From: Lentzea waywayandensis
GTDB taxonomy: Bacteria; Actinomycetota; Actinomycetes; Mycobacteriales; Pseudonocardiaceae
Length of the DNA stretch: 64,000 nt
Direction: 5' to 3'
Assembly: GCF_900115955.1 (NCBI RefSeq)
Contig: NZ_FOYL01000003.1
Span: 405,117-469,116 of the forward strand
In this document: in pieces, positions 28,204-37,552 of the stretch
Layout: each line of letters opens with the position of its first letter
How positions within the stretch are numbered: position 1 is the first letter of the stretch
The notes under the pieces: generated by a model
Database searches by the model: none
Told to the model about the DNA's origin: nothing
What the model saw: the letters and a program-made list of their open reading frames with translations, nothing else
Translations under genes and position numbers: made by a program

Positions 28204-29370
28204 CTACTGCCCGATGCGCAGCAGCCTGTTGGGCGAGCCGATCTGCAGCCCGCGCAGGATGTTCGTGCTCGCGCCGTTCACGAGCGCGTCCCGCACCTGC
28301 CGGTTCGTCGCGTTGGCGTGCGTGCTCAGGTAGACCGCCGCTGCCCCGGCCACGGCGGGCGTCGCCATCGACGTGCCGCTGTCGAGCCGGAGACCGAAGT
28401 TGTTGGCGTGCGAGGCCGAACTGATGTCCGTGCCAGGTGCCCAGACGTCAACGCACCGACCCCAGTTCGACGCCGTGCCCCACTGGGGCCAGACGGACCG
28501 GTTGTCGTTGGCATCCGTGGCTCCGACCGTGATCGCGTCCGGCAGCCGGGCCGGCGTGTAGCCGCAGGCGTCGCGACCGTCGTTGCCCGCCGCGATCACA
28601 TAGGTGAAGCCGGCCGCGATCGACCGGGTGATCGCCCGTTCGAGAGCGTCGTCCTGACCCCGCCCGCCGAGGCTCATGTTGACCACAGCGGGGCGCACGC
28701 CGTTGGCGGTGACCCAGTCGACGCCGGCGACCACGCTGTCCTGGTCGGCCCTGTTGTCACACCCGAGCACCCGCACGCTGACGACCTGTGCCCGCTTCGC
28801 GACCCCGGACGTCCTGCCCGCGATCGTGCCGGCGACATGGGTGCCGTGGCCCGCGCAGTCACTTGCGTCCGCGTTGTCGTCGATGAAGTCGAAACCGTGC
28901 GACGCACGTCCTTCGAATTCGTTGTGCGTAATTCGAACGCCGCTGTCGACAACGTACGCACGCACGTTCGCCGCGCTGTTCGGATAGGTGTACTGACGGT
29001 CCAGCGGCAAAGCGCGCTGGTCGACCCTGTCCAGATTCCACGGCGCGTTCGGCTGGGTGTCGTTGCCGGAGATGATCAGGTTGCGCTGGACGTAGTCGAC
29101 CGCGGGGTCGGCGGCCAGGCGCCGGGCCTGTTGTTCGGTCATGTCCCGCACGGAGAAGCCGTGGAGAGCGGCACGATAGGTCCGCTTCAGCCTGCCCTCG
29201 TACTTGCTCAGCAACGCCTGCGGGGACGCGCTGACGCCGTCCTTGAGAACGACGATGTAGCTGCCCGGGACGGCCTCGCCAACGCCGCGCAAAGCTTGTT
29301 GCGCAGTGGCTGTCGGGGTGCAGAGAACGGTCGCGAACAATGCCGCCGCAATGCAGGTGTTGATTCTCAT
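28204..29370 (-). CDS. Secreted S8 (proteinase K-like) serine protease, copy 2
   Basis: A 388-residue paralogue of protease 1: signal peptide (RINTCIAAALFATVLC..ATAQ), I9 propeptide (GSYIVVLKDG) and S8A domain with Asp in AYVVDSGVR, His in GHGTHVAGT, Asn in AAGNDG and Ser in SGTSMATPAVAG. All triad residues are intact. ATG at 29370 has CAGGAGGAAC, the same SD as copy 1; the much longer open frame upstream is a shadow. The copy 1 upstream element recurs at 29450-29474. Export and maturation by autocleavage are expected from the family. Confidence 0.93.
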   Translation of the reverse strand: MRINTCIAAALFATVLCTPTATAQQALRGVGEAVPGSYIVVLKDGVSASPQALLSKYEGRLKRTYRAALHGFSVRDMTEQQARRLAADPAVDYVQRNLIISGNDTQPNAPWNLDRVDQRALPLDRQYTYPNSAANVRAYVVDSGVRITHNEFEGRASHGFDFIDDNADASDCAGHGTHVAGTIAGRTSGVAKRAQVVSVRVLGCDNRADQDSVVAGVDWVTANGVRPAVVNMSLGGRGQDDALERAITRSIAAGFTYVIAAGNDGRDACGYTPARLPDAITVGATDANDNRSVWPQWGTASNWGRCVDVWAPGTDISSASHANNFGLRLDSGTSMATPAVAGAAAVYLSTHANATNRQVRDALVNGASTNILRGLQIGSPNRLLRIGQ

Positions 29371-29449
29371 CGAGTTCCTCCTGGCAGGGTCGAACGCGAT
29401 GAACGTAACTTCACGAGCGGGTGAAATGGCAGTGGAGAAAATTTGGCCC

Positions 29450-29474
29450 TCAACACTGTCAAATCTGTGGCGAC
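29450..29474 (-). promoter_or_regulatory. Conserved element upstream of protease 2
   Basis: The plus strand reads TCAACACTGTCAAATCTGTG followed by GCGAC, matching the element at 27181. The minus strand again gives TTTGACAGTGTTGA with a TTGACA -35 (29462-29457), 87 bases before the protease ATG. Confidence 0.6.
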
Positions 29475-29526
29475 CTGGAGCAACTCCACGTGGCACAATG
29501 CCGCGCCGCGAGGCAGGGTGAGTGTC

Positions 29527-30519
29527 ATGGAGTACACCAACCTCGGTCGCAGCGGCCTGTCCGTCTCCCGCCTGTGCCTCGGCACGATGAACTTCGGTCC
29601 CGAGACCTCCGAGGCCGACAGCCACGCGATCATGGATCGCGCCCACGAGCACGGCCTCAACTTCTTCGACACGGCCAACGTCTACGGCTGGAAGAAGGGC
29701 GAGGGCGTCACCGAGAACATCATCGGCAACTGGTTCGCCAAGGGCGGCACCCGTCGCGAACGGACCGTCGTCGCCACCAAGCTCTACGGCAGCATGGGCG
29801 ACTGGCCGAACGAGACCAAGCTGTCGGCGCTGAACATCCGCCGCGCCGCCGACGCGTCCCTGAAGCGCCTGCAGACCGACTACATCGACCTGTACCAGAT
29901 GCACCACGTCGACCGCGCGACGCCGTGGGACGAGATCTGGGAAGCCTTCTCCGTCCTGCGTCAGCAGGGCAAGGTCATCTACTTCGGCTCGTCGAACTTC
30001 GCCGGCTGGCACATCGCCCAGGCCGCCGAAGCCGCGCGCACCCGCGGCTTCCTCGGCCTGGTGTCGGAGCAGTCGATCTACAACCTGATGACCCGCTGGG
30101 TCGAGCTGGAGGTCCTGCCGGCGGCTCGCCACTACGGGCTCGGCGTGATCCCGTGGTCGCCGTTGCACGGTGGGTTGCTGGGCGGGGTGTTGCGCAAGCA
30201 GCGCGAGGGTGGGGCTTCTCGGTCGGCGTCCGGGCGTTCCGCGGACGCGTTGGAGAAGTACCGCGACACGATCGACGCCTACGAGAAGCTCTGCGCGGAG
30301 ATCGGGGAGGACCCGGCCAACGTTGGTCTGGCCTGGTTGCTGCACCAGGACGGGGTCACCGCGCCGATCATCGGGCCGCGGACCGTCGAGCAGCTCGACA
30401 ACTCGTTGCGTGCCGCGGAGTTGAAGCTGGACGCGGAGGTGCTGGGGAAGCTCGACGAGCTGTTCCCGGCGCCGGGGCCGAACGGGTCGAAGCCTGCGCC
30501 GGAGGCTTACGCCTGGTGA
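29527..30519 (+). CDS. Aldo/keto reductase
   Basis: NADPH-dependent (beta/alpha)8 reductase of 330 residues. The catalytic tetrad is visible: Asp in FFDTANVYG, Tyr in the same motif, Lys in VVATKLYG and His in YQMHHVD. The NADP-binding region is PIIGPRTVEQLDNSLRA. It resembles the YhdN/Kv-beta-like group. ATG 29527 is chosen; GTG 29518 is three codons upstream. It ends three bases before the stop of the convergent NACHT gene. Substrate unknown. Confidence 0.9.
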   Translation: MEYTNLGRSGLSVSRLCLGTMNFGPETSEADSHAIMDRAHEHGLNFFDTANVYGWKKGEGVTENIIGNWFAKGGTRRERTVVATKLYGSMGDWPNETKLSALNIRRAADASLKRLQTDYIDLYQMHHVDRATPWDEIWEAFSVLRQQGKVIYFGSSNFAGWHIAQAAEAARTRGFLGLVSEQSIYNLMTRWVELEVLPAARHYGLGVIPWSPLHGGLLGGVLRKQREGGASRSASGRSADALEKYRDTIDAYEKLCAEIGEDPANVGLAWLLHQDGVTAPIIGPRTVEQLDNSLRAAELKLDAEVLGKLDELFPAPGPNGSKPAPEAYAW

Positions 30520-30522
30520 TCG

Positions 30523-33243
30523 CTAGTCGGTGGCCAGGACGAGTGCCTCGTCCTGGCCGTACCGCTCCAGGAACGTGATCTTCGCAGGGAGCATCCGGTA
30601 ATCCGCGGTGCCGAACTCGGCGGCGTGGCAAAGCGCGGCCAGCCTGAACTCGGTGGCGAGTTTTGGTGTGAGCGTTTTCTTCAGGGCTAGGTAGGGGCGC
30701 AAAGCATCGGACAGATACTGGGCCTTTTCAGTCCAGTCCGGGTATTGGCTCTTGTCGTGCAAATTTGCTTTGGGGGGAGCCATGACAAATGGCTTCACTA
30801 TCTCCCCTGCAGGGCGCGCCGCGTCGAGCAGTCCATCTGCGAACGTGGTTAGAATGTCTCTGGTATGTGTACCGACCGCCTTTGCTGCAATGTGCAGGCC
30901 GTGGCCCAGTGTCACTTCGACAGCGCCTGTCAGGTAGCTGTACCGCTGTCGAGGGAGAAATCGAAAGACTGATTCGTTGGGTATTCTTTCGAGCGATAGT
31001 CGAAGTCTGCTAGTGAACTCGAAGTCGTCTACTGGCGAAATCGGAAACGCGAAATCGAGTGCTGCAAATTGTCCGATCAGGGCTACATTGCTGCGGCGGC
31101 TCTTGTTCTGTTCAAAGTGGTCGATCGCATTTAATAGCAAGGCTCGCGCGACGAAGGACGATTTCTTTTCGAGGTCCGCAAGCACATGCTCGCGGATGAT
31201 TTCTGTTGTGATTTCAAGGGGGTTTTTAGTGGGGTCCGGTGTGTGGAGATAGACGTCTTCCTTCGTGTCCCGGTACCACGTGTTGAGTTTGGCTACCGCG
31301 CGATGCTGGACCTCTTCGTACGTGGGCAGCCGATAGCGGTCCTCGGTGTCGGTGATCTCATTGGCCCAGGTGGCGAACAGAGGAATAGCGCCTAAAGGCT
31401 GTTCTTCGTGTTCGATGTCCGAAAGGAAACTTCGGTAAAGCTCTGGGGTAATGGGTTGGGTGCACAACCGAGTACCCTCGCTCGTGCGCACCATCGCGTG
31501 TCGCAGGTGTCGGGTGAGCTGGACACCGACCATCAATCTCCGCACAGCGGACGGCACCGTCTCGTCCAGCGCCTGTTTGAGCAACTCGTCCAGGCCTGAG
31601 CGTAGTTCGGGGGCTAGTTCGGTGGTCTGGTCCGCGCAGTCGAAGGCGAGTGAAAGCGCTGCGACACTTCCCGAACTCACGCAGGACTCGACGATCTGGT
31701 CGGCGTCGGAGCGAGCCACGTACAGAAGAGAGGTTTCCCGCCACCAGACGTCATCGACCGTGGTGGTGAGCACCTCACCGAGATGCTTCTCCCGGATGTG
31801 TTCGGCGGCTAGGTACTCCTGGAACGTCAAGTGGGCGAACGAGTAGAGACCGCTCTCGCGTTCCAGCAACAGGCCGTTGGAGCCGGCTTCGCTCAGGAAC
31901 TCGTCCTCCGAGATGTCCTTGGACATCCGGCGCAGTGCCGGACGCAACTCGAGCAGCACCTCGTCACGCGGCATGTCCCGAATCTTTCGGCGCATCATCG
32001 TGTAGGCGAGGCCGCGGAGCAATGCCGCTTTCTGGTCGCCGTTGAGGACTGATACCAATGCCTTCGCGTTGTGCCTGCGCCACAACAACACCTGGCAGAT
32101 TTCGCCGTACAGGTCGGCTCGGATGCCGGGCAGCGCGCCGCGGAACCGGTGCACGATGGCGATCATCGTGAGCAGCAACGGGTTGACCGTGAGGTCGTGC
32201 AGTGCGGGCGCGTGTTCCAAACGCCGCAACAGGTCGTCGGCTGATGCCTGGGCCTTCTTGCGCACGTCGTCGTCGGTCGAACCCGTGCTGCGCTGCTCGA
32301 TGGCCAGATACCAGCCGTGGATGAACTGGCTCACCTGCGCGTCGGTGAAGCTGCGGACCTGGAGCACGGTTGCGCCGTCGACGCGTGCGGTCTCATAGCC
32401 GTGGGGGCGTGAGGTGATGACGAAGTCGTTGCGGGGATAGCGTTTCGCTTGGCTCGCGACCCAGGTGGCCACGCTCGTTCGGTCGTCTTGGGAGGCGACC
32501 TCGTCCAAGCCGTCGAGCAGCACCGCGCAGTTGCCGTCGACTAGTTGCCGTTCGAACCAGCCTGTTGGCTCGTCCAGTCCGGGGGTGGTTACCAGGTTTG
32601 GAAGTGCGACGGCGGGGTTGGCGGTGATCGCGGCTACGTGGTCGCGTAGGTACAGCAGGATCGGCAGGGCGCGCCGGCGGCCTCGGCGGGAACGACACAT
32701 GCGGCGGGCGGTGTAGCGCAGCAGTGTGGTTTTGCCGCTGCCGGGCGCGCCCACCACGGCGAGCACGACTGGGCGTGGCTGGTCGAGCAGGTTCCAGACG
32801 GAGTAGCGTTCGTTGACGTCGCCGGGGGCCTGAGCCAGGACGTCGCCGCGCACCTGGTTCGGTGCGCGGAAGACGACGCTGACGTCCACGAACACCTCGT
32901 CCAGGTCCGGCGTGTAGAAGCTGACCGTGGCGAGGCCCTGCAGGTCGATGAATCGCAGGCCGCTGAGCACCGACTCGCGGTACTGCTTCTTGAATCGCGC
33001 GTAGCGGCGGCGCAGCAGTTGGTCCAGCCACTCGGTCAGCCGCGGTTGCCAGCGCTTGCCCAGTTCGTCGGCTACGCCGTTCAGGAGCTTGCTGACGAGC
33101 GTCGTGCCCCAGACGAGTACCTGCCAGCCGAGCAGTGCCACGAGGGCCCACACGGGGTGTGCCGTCGCCCAGGTCTTCAGGAAGGCGAAGGCCGCAGCGG
33201 GTGGAGCGATCGCCGCGATGATCGGTGTCAGGTGCTTGACCAT
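30523..33243 (-). CDS. Membrane-anchored NACHT-domain NTPase
   Basis: A 906-residue STAND NTPase. The N terminus has one or two hydrophobic helices (about 5-25 and 31-52), a basic linker, then a NACHT domain: Walker A GAPGSGKT (165-172), Walker B VLLDGLDE (241-248) and sensor-like TSRPHGYE. A conserved HLTFQEYLAAEHI block follows and then about 400 residues of helical C-terminal sequence without a recognised sensor domain. Bacterial NACHT proteins include antiphage effectors (bNACHT, Avs relatives), so defence is possible but unproven. The coding sequence for the C-terminal part is clearly AT-richer than the neighbours, a sign of transfer. ATG at 33243 has only AGGGG very close upstream. Confidence 0.88.
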   Translation of the reverse strand: MVKHLTPIIAAIAPPAAAFAFLKTWATAHPVWALVALLGWQVLVWGTTLVSKLLNGVADELGKRWQPRLTEWLDQLLRRRYARFKKQYRESVLSGLRFIDLQGLATVSFYTPDLDEVFVDVSVVFRAPNQVRGDVLAQAPGDVNERYSVWNLLDQPRPVVLAVVGAPGSGKTTLLRYTARRMCRSRRGRRRALPILLYLRDHVAAITANPAVALPNLVTTPGLDEPTGWFERQLVDGNCAVLLDGLDEVASQDDRTSVATWVASQAKRYPRNDFVITSRPHGYETARVDGATVLQVRSFTDAQVSQFIHGWYLAIEQRSTGSTDDDVRKKAQASADDLLRRLEHAPALHDLTVNPLLLTMIAIVHRFRGALPGIRADLYGEICQVLLWRRHNAKALVSVLNGDQKAALLRGLAYTMMRRKIRDMPRDEVLLELRPALRRMSKDISEDEFLSEAGSNGLLLERESGLYSFAHLTFQEYLAAEHIREKHLGEVLTTTVDDVWWRETSLLYVARSDADQIVESCVSSGSVAALSLAFDCADQTTELAPELRSGLDELLKQALDETVPSAVRRLMVGVQLTRHLRHAMVRTSEGTRLCTQPITPELYRSFLSDIEHEEQPLGAIPLFATWANEITDTEDRYRLPTYEEVQHRAVAKLNTWYRDTKEDVYLHTPDPTKNPLEITTEIIREHVLADLEKKSSFVARALLLNAIDHFEQNKSRRSNVALIGQFAALDFAFPISPVDDFEFTSRLRLSLERIPNESVFRFLPRQRYSYLTGAVEVTLGHGLHIAAKAVGTHTRDILTTFADGLLDAARPAGEIVKPFVMAPPKANLHDKSQYPDWTEKAQYLSDALRPYLALKKTLTPKLATEFRLAALCHAAEFGTADYRMLPAKITFLERYGQDEALVLATD

Positions 33244-33292
33244 GCCCCTGTAGTCGTTCAGGGGGCACGGGGCGTCACGTTATTCGCGGTGA

Positions 33293-33472
33293 CTAGTCCT
33301 CGAAGTCGTCGTCATCGCGCGCCAGGAACGTGGCGAAGCGCTCGATGGGCGTCTCGAAGTCCGGGTTGGCGTCCACGAACTCGCGCAGCTTGTCGGCGAG
33401 CCACGCGAAGGTGACCTCCTCCTCGCCGCGCCGCTTCTCGAGCTCTTCGATGCCGCGATCGGTGTGGTACAT
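33293..33472 (-). CDS. 59-residue acidic protein (DUF6104-like)
   Basis: A small gene of 60 codons reading MYHTDRGIEELEKRRGEEEV to a C-terminal DDDDFED. ATG at 33472 has AGGAG seven bases upstream, and third positions are almost all G or C, so it is a real gene. It is a conserved actinobacterial small protein of unknown function often found beside kgd; the family name is from memory. It lies downstream of kgd on the same strand, beyond a strong terminator. Confidence 0.8.
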   Translation of the reverse strand: MYHTDRGIEELEKRRGEEEVTFAWLADKLREFVDANPDFETPIERFATFLARDDDDFED

Positions 33473-33498
33473 GGCAGAACTCCTGTGGGGGCTCAGAA

Positions 33499-33538
33499 AA
33501 CGAGCCGCCGGACCCCAAAAGGAATCCGGCGGCTCGTT
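33499..33538 (-). terminator. Rho-independent terminator of kgd
   Basis: Perfect 14-bp arms (33499-33512 and 33525-33538, AACGAGCCGCCGGA) with a 12-base loop. Reading the minus strand, the stem is followed by a short T run (TTTTCT). It begins 14 bases past the kgd stop. Confidence 0.88.
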
Positions 33539-33552
33539 CGTTCAGGACTGGC

Positions 33553-36500
33553 TTACTCGAACGCGCGGGTGATGATCTCGCGCTGCTCGACCTCGTGCAC
33601 CTTGCTCGAACCGGCCGACGGGGCGGCCATCGGGCGGCGCGACACGCGGCGGACCACACCGAGGTGCTCGGGCAGCAGCTCCGGGAGGGCCAGACCGTAG
33701 AACGGCCAGGCGCCCTGGTTCGCCGGCTCCTCCTGCACCCAGCGGACGTCCTTCGCGTTCGGGTAGCGCTCCAGGGTCTCGGTCAGCTTGCGGGCCGGGA
33801 CCGGGTAGAGCTGCTCGACGCGCACGATCGCCACGTCGCCGCCGCCGCGCTTCTCGCGCTCTGCGTGCAGCTCGTAGGAGATCTTGCCGCTGCACAGCAG
33901 GACCTTGGTGACGGCGCCCGGGTCCTTGATGGTCGGGTCGTCGATCACCGACTGGAAGCGGTCGTTGATGAACTCGTCCGTGCCGGACACCGCGGCCTTG
34001 AGGCGCAGCATCGACTTCGGCGTGAACACGATCAGCGGCCGGTCGACGCCGTCGAGGGCGTGGCGACGCAGCAGGTGGAAGTAGTTCGCCGGGGTCGACG
34101 GCACCGCGACGGTCATGGAGCCCTCGGCGCACAGCTGGAGCCAGCGCTCGATGCGGCCCGACGTGTGGTCGGGGCCCTGGCCCTCGTGGCCGTGCGGCAG
34201 CAGGATCACGACGTCGGAACGCTGACCCCACTTGGCCTCACCGGACGAGATGAACTCGTCGATGATCGGCTGCGCGCCGTTGACGAAGTCACCGAACTGC
34301 GCCTCCCACAGCACCAGCGCCTGCGGGTTCGCCACCGAGTAGCCGTACTCGAAGCCGACCGCCGCGAACTCCGACAGCACCGAGTCGTAGACCATGAACT
34401 TGCCCTGGTCGTCGGACAGGTGCTGGAGCGGCGTGTGCTCCTCGCCGGTCTTGCGGTCGATCAGGGTCGCGTGGCGCTGCACGAACGTGCCGCGGCGCGA
34501 GTCCTGGCCGGCCAGACGGATGTTGCGGCCCTCCATCGCGAGCGAGCCGAACGCGAGCAGCTCGGCGAACGCCCAGTCGATGCCGCCGTCGCGCGCCATC
34601 TTCGCGCGGCGCTCGAGCACCGGCTTGACGCGGGCGTGCGGCGTGAAGCCCTCGGGCAGGTTCACGTGCGAGTCGGCGATGTGCTCCAGCATCTCGCGGG
34701 AGATGCCCGTGGGCAGCTTCGCCGGGACCTGCTGCTCGGCCTCGACCGACGGGCTGACCGTGACCGGGTGCTTCTCGAGCTCGCGGACCTCGTTGAAGAC
34801 GTGCTCCAGCTGGCTGGAGAAGTCCTGCAGCGCCTTCTCGGCCTCTTCGACCGTGATGTCGCCGCGGCCGATCAGGGACTCGGTGTAGGTCTTGCGCACC
34901 GAGCGCTTCTGGTCGATCACGTCGTACATCGCCGGCTGCGTCATCGAGGGGTCGTCGCCCTCGTTGTGGCCGCGGCGGCGGTAGCAGACCATGTCGATCA
35001 CGACGTCCTTGGCGAACGCCTGGCGGTACTCGACGGCCAGCTTCGCGACCCAGTAGCAGGCCTCGGGGTCGTCGCCGTTCACGTGGAAGACCGGCGAGCC
35101 GATCATCTTCGCGACGTCGGTCGAGTACTTCGAGGACCGCGAGTGCTCCGGGGCGGTGGTGAAGCCGACCTGGTTGTTCACGACGATGTGGACGGTGCCA
35201 CCGGTGCGGTAGCCGCGCACGAGCGCCAGGTTCAGCGTCTCGGCGACGACGCCCTGGCCCGCGAACGCCGCGTCACCGTGCATGGCGACCGGCAGGACGG
35301 GGAAGAAGTCGCCGCCCTTGTCGATCATGTCCTGCTTGGCGCGCACGATGCCCTCGAGCACCGGGTCGACGGCCTCGAGGTGCGACGGGTTCGCCGTCAG
35401 CGACACCTTGGTCTCGCCGTCGCCGAACATGCGGAAGTACTTGCCCTCGGCACCGAGGTGGTACTTCACGTCGCCGGAGCCGTGCGCCTGACCGGGGTCG
35501 AGGTTGCCCTCGAACTCGCGGAAGATCTGCGAGATCGGCTTGCCGACGATGTTCGCGAGCACGTTCAGGCGGCCGCGGTGCGGCATGCCGATGACGACCT
35601 CGTCGAGCTCGTGCTCGGCGGCCTTGTCGAGCACCGCGTCGAGCAGCGGGATGACGGTCTCGCCGCCCTCCAGCGAGAAGCGCTTCTGGCCGACGTACTT
35701 CGTCTGCAGGAACGTCTCGAACGCCTCGGCGGCGTTCAGCTTGCTGAGGATGTACTTCTGCACGGTGGCCGGGGGCTTCTCGTGCGGAACCTCGACGCGC
35801 TCCTGGATCCAGCGGCGCTCTTCGGGCTCCAGGATGTGCATGTACTCGACGCCGACGGTGCGGCAGTACGAGTTGCGCAGCACACCGAGGATGTCGCGGA
35901 GCTTCATCCGCTCCTTGCCGGCGAAGCCGCCGACCGGGAACTCGCGGTCGAGGTCCCACAGCGTCAGGCCGTGGCTGAGCACGTCCAGGTCCGCGTGGGA
36001 GCGCTGGCGGTAGTTCAGCGGGTCCGTGTCGGCCATCAGGTGACCGCGCGTGCGGAACGCGTCGATCAGCTCGATGACGCGCGCGGTCTTGTCGACGGCG
36101 CCCTCGGGGATGTCGGCGACCCAGCGGATCGGCTCGTAGGGCAGCCGCAGCGACGCGAAGATCGAGTCGTAGAAGCCGTCCTCGCCGAGCAGCAGCTGGT
36201 GCACCCGCTTGAGGAACTCGCCCGACTCCGCACCCTGGATGATGCGGTGGTCGTACGTGGAGGTCAGCGTGATGATCTTGCTGACGCCCATGTCGGTGAG
36301 CGCCTGCTCACTGGTGCCCTGGAAGTGCGCGGGGTACTCCATGGCGCCGACGCCGATGATCGCGCCCTGACCGGCCTGCAGCCGCGGCACCGAGTGGTTC
36401 GTGCCGATCGTGCCGGGGTTGGTCAGCGAGATCGTGGTGCCGGAGAAGTCGTCCGCCGTCAGCGAGCCACCGCGGGCCTTGCGGATCAGGTCCTCGTAGG

Positions 36501-37245
36501 CCTGCCAGAACTGCGTGAACGTCATGTTCTCGCAGCCCTTGACCGACGCGACGACCAGCGTGCGGCTGCCGTCCTTGGCCGGCAGGTCGATCGCCAGGCC
36601 GAAGTTGACGTGCTCCGGCGTGACGACGAACGGCTTGCCGTCGACCTCGGCGTAGTGCCGGTTCATGTTCGGGAACGCCTGCAGCGCCCGGACCACCGCG
36701 TAGCCGATGACGTGCGTGAAGGAGACCTTCCCGCCGCGCGTCCGCTTCAGGTGGTTGTTGATGACGATGCGGTTGTCGGCCAGCAGCTTCGCGGGCACGG
36801 CACGCACGCTGGTCGCGGTCGGAACGGTGAGCGACAGCTCCATGTTCTTCGCGATCGCGGCGGAGGCACCACGCAACTGCTTCTGCTCGGGCTGCGCGCT
36901 CGGCTTGACCGGGGCGGCCTTCGCGGCCTGCTGCGGCGCGGGCTTGCCGGTCGACGGCAACGAGGCCGCCGGCTTCGGCTGCGACTGCGCGGCAGGCTTG
37001 GGTGCGGCGGCGGGCGCGGCCTTGCCGTTGTCGGCGGCCGGCGGCGTCACGGTCGCGGTCGTGGTGGCCGTGGAGCCACCCGCGCTGGCCGTGGCGGTGC
37101 CGTTACCGCCCGCTCGCTTGTAGTCGGCAAAGAAGTCGTGCCATGCCGGGTCTACGGATGACGGGTCCGCGAGGAACTGCTCGTACATCTCCTCGACGAG
37201 CCATTCGTTCGGCCCGAACTGTGACGCAGGACTGCTGCTGGACAC
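33553..37245 (-). CDS. kgd: Multifunctional 2-oxoglutarate metabolism enzyme (SucA/Kgd)
   Basis: A 1230-residue actinobacterial fusion of an E2-type succinyltransferase domain and an E1 2-oxoglutarate dehydrogenase/decarboxylase. In order: an N-terminal segment ([27 protein letters not shown]), an Ala/Pro-rich linker (about 50-125), the catalytic acyltransferase core with its DHR motif ([15 protein letters not shown]), then the thiamine-diphosphate E1 region ([50 protein letters not shown]) and the pyrimidine-binding domain ([20 protein letters not shown]). There is no lipoyl domain, as usual. It supplies succinyl-CoA or succinic semialdehyde/HOA to the TCA cycle and is normally controlled by a GarA-type FHA protein. 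GTG at 37245 is the start. Confidence 0.97.
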   Translation of the reverse strand: MSSSSPASQFGPNEWLVEEMYEQFLADPSSVDPAWHDFFADYKRAGGNGTATASAGGSTATTTATVTPPAADNGKAAPAAAPKPAAQSQPKPAASLPSTGKPAPQQAAKAAPVKPSAQPEQKQLRGASAAIAKNMELSLTVPTATSVRAVPAKLLADNRIVINNHLKRTRGGKVSFTHVIGYAVVRALQAFPNMNRHYAEVDGKPFVVTPEHVNFGLAIDLPAKDGSRTLVVASVKGCENMTFTQFWQAYEDLIRKARGGSLTADDFSGTTISLTNPGTIGTNHSVPRLQAGQGAIIGVGAMEYPAHFQGTSEQALTDMGVSKIITLTSTYDHRIIQGAESGEFLKRVHQLLLGEDGFYDSIFASLRLPYEPIRWVADIPEGAVDKTARVIELIDAFRTRGHLMADTDPLNYRQRSHADLDVLSHGLTLWDLDREFPVGGFAGKERMKLRDILGVLRNSYCRTVGVEYMHILEPEERRWIQERVEVPHEKPPATVQKYILSKLNAAEAFETFLQTKYVGQKRFSLEGGETVIPLLDAVLDKAAEHELDEVVIGMPHRGRLNVLANIVGKPISQIFREFEGNLDPGQAHGSGDVKYHLGAEGKYFRMFGDGETKVSLTANPSHLEAVDPVLEGIVRAKQDMIDKGGDFFPVLPVAMHGDAAFAGQGVVAETLNLALVRGYRTGGTVHIVVNNQVGFTTAPEHSRSSKYSTDVAKMIGSPVFHVNGDDPEACYWVAKLAVEYRQAFAKDVVIDMVCYRRRGHNEGDDPSMTQPAMYDVIDQKRSVRKTYTESLIGRGDITVEEAEKALQDFSSQLEHVFNEVRELEKHPVTVSPSVEAEQQVPAKLPTGISREMLEHIADSHVNLPEGFTPHARVKPVLERRAKMARDGGIDWAFAELLAFGSLAMEGRNIRLAGQDSRRGTFVQRHATLIDRKTGEEHTPLQHLSDDQGKFMVYDSVLSEFAAVGFEYGYSVANPQALVLWEAQFGDFVNGAQPIIDEFISSGEAKWGQRSDVVILLPHGHEGQGPDHTSGRIERWLQLCAEGSMTVAVPSTPANYFHLLRRHALDGVDRPLIVFTPKSMLRLKAAVSGTDEFINDRFQSVIDDPTIKDPGAVTKVLLCSGKISYELHAEREKRGGGDVAIVRVEQLYPVPARKLTETLERYPNAKDVRWVQEEPANQGAWPFYGLALPELLPEHLGVVRRVSRRPMAAPSAGSSKVHEVEQREIITRAFE

Positions 37246-37552
37246 GGCTGGCGCTCGCCTCTATCCATCTCGCTCTTGGTGTTGACTCATGCGGTAGTCA
37301 GGTTAGTCCCCCTGGCACGGGCCTTCACACGCTGGAGGCACCTGGCAAGGAGTGCTCTGTCACAGGATCGATCAGGACGGCCCTGGCGTCACCCGCAGTT
37401 GAGCAGTTCTTGATGTGCGTCTCACTACGTCCCCTCCCTTTCGGGTAATGCTCACTGAGCTGTTGGACGGGCATACGCACCGCGTGCAGTGATCAGTTCA
37501 CGATAGGTACAACGCACCCGCTCTGCGGATTGATCTTCGCCCGGGGACTTGT
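37246..37552. other. Intergenic region upstream of kgd
   Basis: 307 bp containing the kgd promoter region and the 3' flank of the ATP-grasp gene. A TAACCT box on the minus strand (near 37304-37309) could be a -10, but the matching -35 is poor. No gene is seen. Confidence 0.4.

Noticed and set aside
28204..30345. A 713-codon open frame containing protease 2
   Set aside because: Codons upstream of the ATG at 29370 overlap the aldo/keto reductase in antisense, and the real start has a perfect SD and a signal peptide.
33595..37161. A 1188-codon plus-strand open frame opposite kgd
   Set aside because: It is the antisense shadow of a high-GC gene. The minus-strand frame encodes a complete, recognisable Kgd protein.
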